From contig NZ_CP017659.1 of NCBI RefSeq assembly GCF_015326965.1, positions 744,001 through 808,000 on the forward strand: a stretch of 64,000 nucleotides of DNA, given 5' to 3'. The notes beneath the pieces are model-generated. The model made no database searches and was not told the origin of the DNA. It worked only from the letters and a program-made list of their open reading frames with translations. Below are positions 54,781-62,936 of this stretch, piece by piece. Position 1 is the first letter of the stretch. Each line of letters opens with the position of its first letter. The DNA comes from Paenibacillus sp. JZ16 (GTDB lineage Bacteria > Bacillota > Bacilli > Paenibacillales > Paenibacillaceae). A program made the translations under genes and the position numbers.

Positions 54781-54913
54781 ATTAGACACTCATCTAATCG
54801 GCAAGCGGTACAAGTTCTTGTCCTCGACTCGGGATAAGAACTTGTACCGCTAATACAAAAAAAGCCGCTAAATTAGCGACTTTCAATGGGACCATGATCT
54901 TGTCCCCCGACAC
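54781..54913. repeat. dispersed ~150-bp repeat copy G (best preserved)
   Basis: Complete order: TTAGACACTCATCTAATCGG, CGGTACAAGTTCTTGTCC and its inverted partner GATAAGAACTTGTACCG around TCGACTCG, core AAAAAAAGCCGCTAAATTAG with CGACTTTCAATGGGACCATG and TTGTCCCCCGACA. On the minus strand the core is a GTCGCTAA/TTAGCGGC stem followed by T7, a near-ideal terminator. It ends the MFS transcript and separates it from the small gene at 54938. Confidence 0.8.
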
Positions 54914-54937
54914 TTCCTACTACTGTTATTATAGCTC

Positions 54938-55033
54938 CTAATGGAGTCGGAAAAGATCTTTGATAATTTCCATATAAATAAATATAACTACCAAAGCAAT
55001 AAGTACTGCTATTCCGATTATTCTACTTCTCAT
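54938..55033 (-). CDS. 31-residue single-pass membrane protein
   Basis: ATG 55033 behind AGGAAGAG encodes MRSRIIGIAVLIALVVIFIY and ends IKDLFRLH. One transmembrane helix with a basic N-terminus. It starts about 40 bases after the inner GTTATAC end of site 4 on the minus strand, the same position as the small membrane protein by site 1. Function unknown; a toxin or regulator of a membrane complex is possible but not shown. Confidence 0.5.
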   Translation of the reverse strand: MRSRIIGIAVLIALVVIFIYMEIIKDLFRLH

Positions 55034-55071
55034 GATCTCTTCCTCAGTTAAATAGGATTTGCAAAAATTTA

Positions 55072-55155
55072 GTATAACGTCTTTTCTACCAACTTCGTAA
55101 ATGATTCCATATGTAGAGTATTCGTAAATTATAGAACTCCCCTGCCCTTAGTTTA
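55072..55155. repeat. attC-like boundary, site 4
   Basis: Minus strand: GGGCAGGGGAGTTCTATAA, TACGAATACTCTACATATGG, TTTACGAAGTTGGTAGAAAAGAC (split here: positions 55078-55100), GTTATAC. It matches site 3 along about 80 bases, including the order of boxes. At its left end is CTGCCCTTAGTTTAAC, a variant of the GTTAGC-repeat start. Confidence 0.5.
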
Positions 55156-55175
55156 ACACTGGGCATACTTTATTG

Positions 55176-55574
55176 TTATTTTCCTCCAACACGAAACACA
55201 CCAATTACGGTTGTACCTTCAACTTCATAAAGAGGGATATCACGACCATCTGGTGAACTATTGTTCTGTATCGCGATGGCATCTTGGGGTGACTTTGGTT
55301 GTTCACCGTCTAAATCTTTTTTCAGCACATATCCTGTAGTGCCATCTATGCCTATTGCGCTAATTAATTCGGGTTCTGTTTCTGGAGAAGCAGCATCTGA
55401 GGATGAACCGTATGTCTGCCCGTTTTCATTTTCAGGATAGTTAGGAGAATGTTCGGAGCTTTGATTGTTCGTGCTTTTAGCAAATGAGCTTTGGTACCCC
55501 AGTACACCTCCTACTACACAAACAATAATAACCAGACCAATCAATTTTCTGATGCCTTTAGAATACACCCTCAC
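55176..55574 (-). CDS. small exported protein of unknown function
   Basis: About 132 residues. A membrane-spanning or signal segment (IGLVIIVCVVGGVLGY) is followed by a low-complexity Ser/Asn/Glu stretch (to about residue 70) and a compact C-terminal part (IGIDGTTGYVLKKDLDGEQP, YEVEGTTVIGVFRVGG). The start is GTG 55574, 8 bases after GGAG; GTG 55583 overlaps the ribosome site. It stops 21 bases before site 4. The C-terminal segment resembles short beta-rich repeats of peptidase propeptides but is not assigned. Confidence 0.6.
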   Translation of the reverse strand: MRVYSKGIRKLIGLVIIVCVVGGVLGYQSSFAKSTNNQSSEHSPNYPENENGQTYGSSSDAASPETEPELISAIGIDGTTGYVLKKDLDGEQPKSPQDAIAIQNNSSPDGRDIPLYEVEGTTVIGVFRVGGK

Positions 55575-55766
55575 ATTTTTCACTCCTTTCTCACACTTAC
55601 TCTGTAATCGTTCCGTCCCTTTCTTTCCACTTTCTTGTTTCCTTCAACTTAGTAAACACTAATAAAGGAAACAAAGTTACATAGAAAAAATTGAATCAGA
55701 TGAAATAGTACTTTTGGGTATATTTGTAACATGCCATGGCCACTATTATCTCCAAGTGTTGTGGAG

Positions 55767-55905
55767 TCATAGATAACTATCTAATCGGTAATCGGACCAT
55801 CTTCTTGTCCTTTACGGCAATCGGTATAATTTCCTGTCTTCGGCTCGGGATACGAAATTGTACCGATAAAATAAAAAAAAGCCGCTATAACAGCGACTGG
55901 ACTGA
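55767..55905. repeat. dispersed ~150-bp repeat copy H
   Basis: ATAGATAACTATCTAATCGG, TTCTTGTCCTTTACGGCAAT, CGGTATAATTTCCTGTCTTC, the inverted partner GGATACGAAATTGTACCG and core AAAAAAAAGCCGCTATAACA. The hairpin arms have changed together in places (GGTATAATTTCCT against ACGAAATTGTACC), as expected if folding is kept. Confidence 0.7.
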
Positions 55906-55973
55906 CCTAATGGTTACATTTTGTAAATCGTTATCCTTTTGTTATCGCAGCAAGATCATTCTCTATCCTTTAA

Positions 55974-55999
55974 ACAGCCGATCCATATGGATCGGCTGC
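55974..55999 (-). terminator. terminator after the HtrA-like gene
   Basis: A perfect 10-bp stem CAGCCGATCC / GGATCGGCTG with a four-base loop. On the minus strand it is followed by TTTAAAG. It lies 7 bases after the protease stop. Confidence 0.7.
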
Positions 56000-56005
56000 C
56001 TACTA

Positions 56006-56863
56006 CTATTGAAACATAATCTTTTCATATTTCTCCAAATAATCGATTGGAATAGCAAGACCTATGGGGATAGAGAGGCCTCCCTGTGATGTAGTTGTTG
56101 TGGCATACACAACTGCAATCACATTTCCCTTATTGTTAATAACAGGGCTGCCGCTGTTTCCGTTATGAATTGGAGCCTGTATCATGAGCATGGGGAGCTG
56201 TGGACTCTCTAATGGGGTAAATCCTAGCACTGTGCCTTCAGTGGCGATTCGAGAGAATGCTAGCGGATTTCCGATGACATGAATAGGGTCGCCTTCTTGA
56301 TAGGCTATCTCTGTTTCCAATTGGAGTGTAGGTAGGTTGTTCGCATTGTCTCTAATTTTTAGTATGGAGATATCGATCTCGCTGTCACTTACGATAACAT
56401 CTGCCAAATATGTTTTTCCATTAAAGAATTGGATGATGCAAGCCTTGTCATTATCCATAACATGTTGATTCGTTATAATGAGTCCGTTTGGAGCGATATT
56501 AAACCCTGTACCTTTCCGACCATCAATACTAACGTTGACAACGGCTTGCTTATATTGCTGGATCTGTTCATCTTGTGATAACTGTGAATCCTTTTTCAAA
56601 AACCGTAGTGTCGGTAGATTATAAATCTGTGGTATAAAAGCAATTAGATTACCGAGTAGAAGAATGGCCAACATAATAATAATTGTTTTTTTGATCCATG
56701 TTCTTTTGGGTGGTGGATTCAACTCATCTTCTTCATTGTCATCTTCCAGGTTCCAAAATTCTTCTTCCCATTCAAGTGGGATATCAGTATCATTTACCGG
56801 ATCGGCGGATGTTTTGGTATCATTCGGCTCATCGTTACGGATGGAAAATACCTCCCTGCTCAA
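56006..56863 (-). CDS. HtrA-like membrane-anchored trypsin-type serine protease (no PDZ)
   Basis: 285 residues. A cytosolic acidic N-terminus (to about 55), one membrane helix (TIIIMLAILLLGNLIAFIP) and an extracytoplasmic S1C protease domain: GTGFNIAPNGLIITNQHV (His), SEIDISILK (Asp) and APIHNGNSGSPVIN (Ser). No PDZ domain, so it is shorter than classic HtrA. It probably degrades or senses misfolded envelope proteins. Start ATG 56863. It is divergent from the helicase gene; a hairpin terminator follows. Confidence 0.88.
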   Translation of the reverse strand: MSREVFSIRNDEPNDTKTSADPVNDTDIPLEWEEEFWNLEDDNEEDELNPPPKRTWIKKTIIIMLAILLLGNLIAFIPQIYNLPTLRFLKKDSQLSQDEQIQQYKQAVVNVSIDGRKGTGFNIAPNGLIITNQHVMDNDKACIIQFFNGKTYLADVIVSDSEIDISILKIRDNANNLPTLQLETEIAYQEGDPIHVIGNPLAFSRIATEGTVLGFTPLESPQLPMLMIQAPIHNGNSGSPVINNKGNVIAVVYATTTTSQGGLSIPIGLAIPIDYLEKYEKIMFQ

Positions 56864-57134
56864 GAGAAATAGAATAAAAACACGGATTTAAGATAATTAT
56901 ACCAAACCTTGGCAGACCGCGATCGGAAACGATTGGATAAAACGTATAATACAAGTAAAACAAGCTACAATCTCATTGAAATGCAGCTTTGTTTTTTTAA
57001 TTATTATCGTTTTGGACATAGTGTTCACTTCCTGTCTCTTTGAGACAATGAGAAAAACAGGTTGCCAAACCTCGTCAATCATGAGATAATTTTAGTTTTC
57101 CTAATAAGAATATGATCATGTCGGAGGCGTAAGC

Positions 57135-59111
57135 GTGCAGCGATATCCTTTCTCCTATGATCCGTCAGAACCGTTCGTCAAGCAGGTCGGCGATTGGGTT
57201 GCGGATGTTTTTTATGATGTGTTGCCTGAACATGGATTTGATGTCCGGGATGAACAAATATTTATGGCTTACCAATTGGAAAGAGCCTATGCCAGTAAGA
57301 AAACAATTTTCGCTGAAGCTGGGGTAGGTACGGGAAAAACACTCGTGTATCTGCTTTATGCAGTTAACTATGCAAGATATACACGCAAGCCTGCAGTGAT
57401 TGCCTGTGCAGATGAGTCGCTCATTGAGCAACTTGTAAAACAGGAAGGAGACATAGCTAAGCTTGCCCGTTATTTGGACTTACAAATTGATGCGCGGCTC
57501 GGTAAATCCCCTGATCAATATTTATGTCTTAAAAAAATAGACGGCGTTCGTCTTCAGGATGAAGATGCAGCGGTTATTGAAGACGTGTATGAAAATCTTC
57601 CTGATTTTGTTCATTCCCCAGGAACGATGCAATCTTTTTACCCTTACGGGGATCGTAAGGAATACCCTCATCTGAATGATGAACAGTGGAATAAGATCAA
57701 CTGGGATTCATTTCAGGATTGTTTTGTATGTGATCAAAGACATCGCTGCGGCATGACCTTATCTCGGGACCATTATCGAAAATCTACAGATCTTATTATC
57801 TGTTCCCATGATTACTACATGGAACATGTGTGGACCTATGAGGGAAGAAAAAGAGAAGGTCAGCTTCCACTGCTCCCGGAACATAGTTCAGTCGTCTTTG
57901 ACGAAGGACATTTACTCGAATCGGCAGCACAACATGCCCTCAGTTATAAGCTGAAGCATAGTGCATATGAAGAGATTATTACTCGTCTTCTAGATGGAGA
58001 GATCAGGGAAACGCTAGCCGAACGAATTGAAGATTCCATTGATCAGAGTCAGCTTGTGTTTTCTCTGGTAGCGGAGCAAAGTACTGCGATACCCGGTTCT
58101 GATCGAAAACAAATCCGAATGGATGAGAAGCTTCTTCAAGAACTGAATCGCTGGAAAGGTACGATCGAAGCTATTGATGAAGAGCTGGTCTTTGAGAGTG
58201 GCTTGCATACGCTTGATGAATATAAGCTGCGTATCGTTGAGGAGCATCTGGAGATGATCCAAACGGCTCTTCATCTGTTCCGTGATCCAGATACTTTCAT
58301 TTGCTGGGCGGAAGAAAATGAGGATGGGGCTGCAACACTTGCCATTATGCCGCAAACGGTCAAGGAAGTGCTGAAGGAACGGGTATTCGGGCTTCAGATG
58401 CCGATTGTATTCTCATCAGCAACCTTGTCGGTAGATGGATCTTTTGATTATGTAGCAGGAAGTCTCGGAATTAGCGATTTTTTATCTTTTTCCGTGAACT
58501 CTCCGTACGATTACGAGAAGCAGATGAAGCTTTTAGCACCGCGTGAACTTTTGCAAGATGGAGAGATTCGGAGTGAGGTTGCTGCTGCGAAGAAGCTGGC
58601 CCTGGCGGCCAAGCTGATCAAACGTACCGAAGGACGAGCTTTATTGTTATTTAGAACTATGAATGAGCTTCGCGAGTTTAAGCAAGCCGCTTCGCACCAT
58701 CCAGATTTCGCATCCTATACCATGCTGTATGAAGGTGACCGTGAGATTAGCAGCCTCATAGCTGAGTTCCAAAATACAGAGGAAAGCGTGCTCTGTGCGT
58801 CAAGCCTATGGGAGGGGTTGGATGTTCCGGGACCTTCATTATCCAATGTTATGATTTGGTCACTGCCTTATCCCCCGGAAGATCCTGTATTTATGGCTAA
58901 ACGGGAAGCCGCTGATTCAGCATTCGAAGAAGTAGACCTGCCATATATGCTGCTTCGCTTACGGCAAGGATTAGGTAGACTCATTCGCTCATCGACGGAT
59001 CAAGGGATTGCAGCCATCTTGGATGCGGAAATTTTGCTCAATCAGCATGTCAGAGATAGAGTTGAAGCCGTATTGCCGCCTGGAGCTATACTTCAAGTAG
59101 AATCGTTGTAG
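57135..59111 (+). CDS. DinG/XPD-like superfamily 2 DNA helicase
   Basis: 658 residues, GTG start 57135, 8 bases after GGAGG. Walker A is EAGVGTGKT (residues 61-69), motif II is DEGH in VVFDEGHLLES, and motif VI is RLRQGLGRLIRS. Cys in YLCLKK and CFVCDQRHRCGM are placed where DinG/XPD enzymes bind a 4Fe-4S cluster (between motifs I and II). There is no exonuclease domain, unlike longer Bacillus DinG proteins. ATP-dependent 5'-3' unwinding in repair is inferred from the family. The gene appears monocistronic. Confidence 0.9.
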   Translation: MQRYPFSYDPSEPFVKQVGDWVADVFYDVLPEHGFDVRDEQIFMAYQLERAYASKKTIFAEAGVGTGKTLVYLLYAVNYARYTRKPAVIACADESLIEQLVKQEGDIAKLARYLDLQIDARLGKSPDQYLCLKKIDGVRLQDEDAAVIEDVYENLPDFVHSPGTMQSFYPYGDRKEYPHLNDEQWNKINWDSFQDCFVCDQRHRCGMTLSRDHYRKSTDLIICSHDYYMEHVWTYEGRKREGQLPLLPEHSSVVFDEGHLLESAAQHALSYKLKHSAYEEIITRLLDGEIRETLAERIEDSIDQSQLVFSLVAEQSTAIPGSDRKQIRMDEKLLQELNRWKGTIEAIDEELVFESGLHTLDEYKLRIVEEHLEMIQTALHLFRDPDTFICWAEENEDGAATLAIMPQTVKEVLKERVFGLQMPIVFSSATLSVDGSFDYVAGSLGISDFLSFSVNSPYDYEKQMKLLAPRELLQDGEIRSEVAAAKKLALAAKLIKRTEGRALLLFRTMNELREFKQAASHHPDFASYTMLYEGDREISSLIAEFQNTEESVLCASSLWEGLDVPGPSLSNVMIWSLPYPPEDPVFMAKREAADSAFEEVDLPYMLLRLRQGLGRLIRSSTDQGIAAILDAEILLNQHVRDRVEAVLPPGAILQVESL

Positions 59112-59146
59112 TTAATCCTTCGAAATCGTATTTTAAGTAAGCTCGG

Positions 59147-59216
59147 AAAAAACCTGTTCTGTAACGCAATTCAAGTCATAAAGCAGACCTGAAGCGTATC
59201 AGAACAGGTGTTTTTA
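59147..59216 (+). terminator. helicase gene terminator
   Basis: ACCTGTTCTG and CAGAACAGGT form a 10-bp stem closing a long loop, followed by GTTTTTAT. It lies about 35 bases after the stop. Confidence 0.6.
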
Positions 59217-59435
59217 TACTGTATTATTTGTGGGAATGTTACTCATAGACACTATTTTGAGATGTAATCAATATAATTGGAACGTAAAAATTCAAGCAAT
59301 TTTCTGGATTGTCTGGAGTTCTCGAACAACCACTCCAATAATGATAAGATCGGACTCTTTTCTCTCCAATCATGGCATCTCTGTTTTTCCCCTGCAATAA
59401 CAATACATGTATTTTTTCTTCTGCGTTTACCTCGA

Positions 59436-60104
59436 TTACATATATTTAGAAGCTCCGAGCTTGGCTCCATGAATCCCTACAATAATCAGCCACGTAATCT
59501 CCGCCAAGATTAAGAACCGTCCGAACATACCGGCCAAAACCTCCGGTCCGAAATGCCCGTCTTGCGGAATTTGAAACACAAATACCAGCATCGCGACGAT
59601 TGCAATACTCGCACTTGTGAGCAGCACTCTCTTCACAGGACGCCAAACATCAAGTCGACATAATGAAAGACTAATCAGTAATGCGGCTACCGGCGTGTAG
59701 TCCAGCATCGCTCCAAATGAGTGCATGCTGCCGCTAAACGTTGCATCATCCGGACTAACGGAGATGGGATCGGTCACGAAAATGCCTGCGATTATTACGC
59801 CTATTGCACTGATTCCAAGAATTACAAGTCCGATGTAACCCGTAACCGTACGTATATGCGGGAATATCGTAATTGCTACGCTGATTTGAGCAAATGCCAG
59901 CAATCCAAAAGCCAGGTGCATCATCCAACCAAAGTCGCCAAGTGCATATTCGCTGATAAAACGCCATGTCGGATCAAATTCGGGCTGCAGCAGATGCAGG
60001 CTGCATAGGAGAAGCACGAACAATGCACCTGAGAAAATTGACGCTAGCGCGAATCTGGAAGCCGTCACCGTTAAAGGTTTTGCTATAACCAACTGCTTAA
60101 CCAA
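59436..60104 (-). CDS. DUF998 integral membrane protein
   Basis: 222 residues with six predicted helices. LQPEFDPTWRFISEYALGDFGW near residue 40 is the conserved loop of the DUF998 family (ISEYALG), followed by TDP and MHSFGAML segments. Function of the family is unknown. It overlaps the end of the preceding gene by 8 bases, so it is the third member of a coupled operon with the lipocalin-like and hydrolase genes. Confidence 0.87.
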   Translation of the reverse strand: MVKQLVIAKPLTVTASRFALASIFSGALFVLLLCSLHLLQPEFDPTWRFISEYALGDFGWMMHLAFGLLAFAQISVAITIFPHIRTVTGYIGLVILGISAIGVIIAGIFVTDPISVSPDDATFSGSMHSFGAMLDYTPVAALLISLSLCRLDVWRPVKRVLLTSASIAIVAMLVFVFQIPQDGHFGPEVLAGMFGRFLILAEITWLIIVGIHGAKLGASKYM

Positions 60105-60528
60105 TGCCCATCCCTCCTGCTGGCGAGACTCTCGTCATCATCGTTTCATAACCTCCCCCGCCGGGGTAATGCCATGCCCCCGAATGGGTATCTCCGTCAG
60201 AGCGGAATGCCCCTTTATAATAGGAAGGCGATCCTTTGTCTCCAGCCCAAATGACGAGTGAGTCCCCTTCCAATTCATACACATAATCGAAGGTATTGCC
60301 TAACGTATCATAATAACGGGACCGAATATCCGGACTCTTGCTTTCGCCGAAGGGTTTTAAATGCCCAATCATCTCGATCCCTTTCACTTCTTGTCCGTTC
60401 TGGGAAAGATGGACGTGCTGTATCAAAAAGTGCCCGCCTTCCATCCACTCGTAGGTTACCGTTCCTTCTGCTCCGCCGCTGATTTGCCAAGTACCAACTA
60501 GTCGGTCCAACGTTTGAATATTCGTCAT
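60097..60528 (-). CDS. DUF1579-like (lipocalin/nitrobindin-fold) protein
   Basis: 143 residues. LDRLVGTWQISGGAEGTVTYEWMEGGHFL is the usual start of these small beta-barrel proteins, followed by WAGDKGSPSYYKGAF and a C-terminal Trp-containing strand. A ligand-binding role is inferred. It begins with ATG 60528 overlapping the hydrolase stop (ATGA type) and has GGAGAG upstream; the DUF998 gene overlaps its end. Confidence 0.78.
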   Translation of the reverse strand: MTNIQTLDRLVGTWQISGGAEGTVTYEWMEGGHFLIQHVHLSQNGQEVKGIEMIGHLKPFGESKSPDIRSRYYDTLGNTFDYVYELEGDSLVIWAGDKGSPSYYKGAFRSDGDTHSGAWHYPGGGGYETMMTRVSPAGGMGIG

Positions 60529-61676
60529 GCTCCCACTCTCCTAACTTGTTCGGAATCCGCTATGGCTTTTGCTACAACATCAGGAGCCATGATAACAGCG
60601 GAATGATCTTGACCGGCAAGCGAATGTGCAGCAGCCTTTGGAAGAAGTTCGACAAGTGCGCGTGCCGCGTCATGGAAAAGCGGTTCGCTGTTTTCCCCTG
60701 TCATAACCAAAGTAGGAATCGTAACGTTCCATCTGCCGGTTGGCAGCGGGTTCCCGGATTGCGTCGTTCCCATAATGATGCCATCATAAGCAAGAGTATG
60801 CGCCAGGGACTCCATCTTGTTCCAAGAAGGATCGGCTTTCATATAGTCGATATATTCCCCGGGAATGCCTAGAGCCTCGGATGCGAAATATTCGACTGCT
60901 TCAGACCTTTTCTCGGCTTTGATTAGTCCATTCAAATGTTCGACGTAATCACTAGGTACCGGCTTACGGCTGTCGTTAATTATGAATGGCGGTTCATACA
61001 AGAAGAGCTTTGCGACTGAATCTCCTAACAAGTTCGCGGCCTCAAGCGCCAACACGGCCCCGGATGAGCTTCCGAACAAGTAAGCTTGCCCTCCGGCGAC
61101 TGTAATTAAAGCCTCAATGTCTTCCACTTCACGTGCGATCTCGTAAGGTGAGGTATCCGTACTGCGGCCTCGACCGCGACGATCGTAATTGTATACGGTG
61201 AAGTTGACCGACAAGTGCTCGGCTAACGGAGAAGCATCCTGATAATCAGCCGCTGCCGATGATATGAGGATGATTGCAGGGCCAGTCCCTTGTTTGGTAT
61301 AAGCGATTTGTGTCCCATCTTTTGAAATAACGGTTTCCATTGTGTTTTTGCCTCCCATTAACGTTTCTAAGTATTCTTCCAGTCGATCATAAGCATCGGT
61401 GAATCCTTCAATCATGCCTATCGCTTCAGCGCGGTCCAATTGTTCGTTGGTAGCGAATCGCGTCACGATGCTAATCCGCGTCCCCCCGCTTTTCTCCTCG
61501 AACAACACGGTTGTGTACATTTCGCTATCCGAAACGATATTCCAATCGCTGTCGGAAAAAGTGTCTAAGTACACTAGTTTGCCCGATGCCTCTACTACGT
61601 CATATGTGGCTCTGCCTCTAGATAAAACTGTTGATACCTGCCATAAGTCCTCCTTCTTATTCTTGTAGTCCAGCAT
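60525..61676 (-). CDS. fusion of truncated SRPBCC (AHSA1) domain with alpha/beta hydrolase
   Basis: 383 codons in one frame. Residues 1-105 are the C-terminal half of an AHSA1/SRPBCC domain (SGGTRISIVTRFATNEQLDR, GFTDAYDRLEEYLETL); its N-terminal strands are missing. Residues 112-383 are a full alpha/beta hydrolase starting METVISKDGTQIAYTKQG, with nucleophile GSSSGA and a final His in GQDHSAV. GGGAGG lies 9 bases before that internal ATG (61340-61342), so the hydrolase may still be made alone. In intact relatives the two are separate genes, so this is a fusion by loss of a stop, or simply a readthrough frame. The start lies directly after a TAA of a lost upstream gene. Confidence 0.7.
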   Translation of the reverse strand: MLDYKNKKEDLWQVSTVLSRGRATYDVVEASGKLVYLDTFSDSDWNIVSDSEMYTTVLFEEKSGGTRISIVTRFATNEQLDRAEAIGMIEGFTDAYDRLEEYLETLMGGKNTMETVISKDGTQIAYTKQGTGPAIILISSAAADYQDASPLAEHLSVNFTVYNYDRRGRGRSTDTSPYEIAREVEDIEALITVAGGQAYLFGSSSGAVLALEAANLLGDSVAKLFLYEPPFIINDSRKPVPSDYVEHLNGLIKAEKRSEAVEYFASEALGIPGEYIDYMKADPSWNKMESLAHTLAYDGIIMGTTQSGNPLPTGRWNVTIPTLVMTGENSEPLFHDAARALVELLPKAAAHSLAGQDHSAVIMAPDVVAKAIADSEQVRRVGA

Positions 61677-61770
61677 TTACTCCTCGAGTTTGTCGAGACG
61701 CTCTTCCAATAGAATTCTGAAAGAATCAAACCATTCATCCGGCTCCTGGAACGGTCCGGCATCGAGGCTT
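61677..61770 (-). pseudogene. 3' fragment of an unidentified gene
   Basis: The minus strand reads SLDAGPFQEPDEWFDSFRIL then LEERLDKLEE and TAA at 61677. An in-frame stop lies just upstream. It could be the end of an ArsR or SRPBCC partner gene lost with the N-terminus of the neighbouring domain. No firm identity. Confidence 0.3.
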
Positions 61771-61870
61771 TAACTGAATTGTTGCTGATCTCATGAACTC
61801 AATATACACAATGACGTATATACATGTCAACATATATAAAAAATTAACTCAAATCAAAACCCGTAAACAC

Positions 61871-61917
61871 GAAGAGACAGCCCCGCATAAATTTAAAGCT
61901 TTACGAGGCTGCCTCTT
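61871..61917. terminator. terminator between hydrolase operon and ArsR-SRPBCC gene
   Basis: AGACAGCCCCGC and GAGGCTGCCTCT form an imperfect long stem around an AT-rich palindrome (TTTAAAGC...). TTTTG follows on the plus strand. Confidence 0.55.
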
Positions 61918-61978
61918 TTGTATTGGCATCAATGGATGAGTACTTTCCTATGCCCTTATATTTTGCGAGTACCTTCTT

Positions 61979-62743
61979 TTATTCGCCAGCGAGCGCTTCC
62001 CCGGTTTCAAGCAACGTCTTCATACCTGAAAGAACAATCGGCAACCCATTTTCAAGAATCTTTGCAGTGCTCATTGCTTTTTCGAATTCATCATGTACCA
62101 CCGTTACAAGAGTCACACCATGGAGCTCGGTATGCGAACCGATCTCCCACGTAATGCGCGACGGGGTGTCCATCTCCGTGCCCGGAAACGAAACAAACCG
62201 CCAGCTCATCATAAGTTTTTTTGGAGGATCCATCTCAAGAATGATCCCTTCTGCTTTCTTCTCTTCCCCGTTCCATAGTTCGAATGGAGATTCGATTTCC
62301 CAGGTGGTGCGGATGGCGCAGTTGAACCAAAACTTCGACGTTTTGGCCGGGTCCGTGAGAGCTTGCCACACTTGTTCTGGCTTTGCTTTAATCGCTATCT
62401 GGTTTATATTCCGGGGTTTCATATCCATATTTGTATCACGCTCCAATTCGTTTTGAAGAGATGTTAATCCGATCACCCATGGTTCGGCGTATTTACTCAC
62501 CCATCGCTCATAAATATGACGAATGGGCACCGCATTCAAGTAATGAAGCTTTTCACGACCTACTTTTCTCGTTGTAATGAGTCCGGCTTCCTCCAATATA
62601 TTCAGATGCTTCATGACGCCGAACCGGGACATGTCGAGGGGCTCGCAGAGATCACTCAGAGTCCGCCCGTTAGAAGCGTGAAGCAAATCTAAAAGCTTAC
62701 GGCGGCTGGGATCCGCAAGCGCTTTGAATATGTCAATCTCCAT
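61979..62743 (-). CDS. ArsR-type HTH fused to SRPBCC (AHSA1) domain regulator
   Basis: 254 residues. Residues 1-80: ArsR winged helix (FKALADPSRRKLLDLLHASN, RTLSDLCEPLDMSRFGVMKH LNILEEAGLI). Residues 115-254: AHSA1/SRPBCC ligand domain (IKAKPEQVWQALTDPAKTSK FWF, ending SGMKTLLETGEAL). Single proteins with this layout are found in Paenibacillaceae; the second domain may bind the signal. ATG 62743 is preferred over 62782. It is divergent from the FMN reductase. A perfect inverted repeat spans its promoter and recurs by the GDSL gene. Confidence 0.85.
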   Translation of the reverse strand: MEIDIFKALADPSRRKLLDLLHASNGRTLSDLCEPLDMSRFGVMKHLNILEEAGLITTRKVGREKLHYLNAVPIRHIYERWVSKYAEPWVIGLTSLQNELERDTNMDMKPRNINQIAIKAKPEQVWQALTDPAKTSKFWFNCAIRTTWEIESPFELWNGEEKKAEGIILEMDPPKKLMMSWRFVSFPGTEMDTPSRITWEIGSHTELHGVTLVTVVHDEFEKAMSTAKILENGLPIVLSGMKTLLETGEALAGE

Positions 62744-62791
62744 CAAAACACCGCCTTCCTGTCGATTTGAAAAAAATTTCATTTGTACCGC

Positions 62792-62822
62792 TTGACACGT
62801 TACCTTATGGTAACGTATTATA
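62792..62822 (+). promoter_or_regulatory. promoter of the FMN reductase with embedded ArsR operator
   Basis: Plus strand: TTGACA (62792-62797) and TATTAT (62816-62821), 18-bp spacer. The palindrome ACGTTACC-TTAT-GGTAACGT (62797-62816) fills the spacer. On the minus strand TATAAT at 62817-62822 would serve the ArsR gene. A bound repressor would block both directions. Confidence 0.6.
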
Positions 62823-62834
62823 AAAACATAACAG

Positions 62835-62850
62835 GTGACTTAATGGTCAC
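62835..62850. promoter_or_regulatory. second ArsR operator-like palindrome
   Basis: GTGACT-TAAT-GGTCAC, same length and central spacing as the site at 62799-62814 (GTTACC-TTAT-GGTAAC), with T/G and A/C changes that keep most of the symmetry. Confidence 0.5.
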
Positions 62851-62936
62851 ATGATATCACAAACGGATCTGTTTGTCAGCCGGTGACTTGCATATCCATT
62901 CTGACAACCATTTGAAAATGAAAGGTGATGTTGAAG

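Noticed and set aside
54937..57134. Possible toxin-antitoxin pair from the 31-residue ORF and its neighbours
   Set aside because: No partner gene or antisense promoter is visible. The small protein alone does not support the claim.
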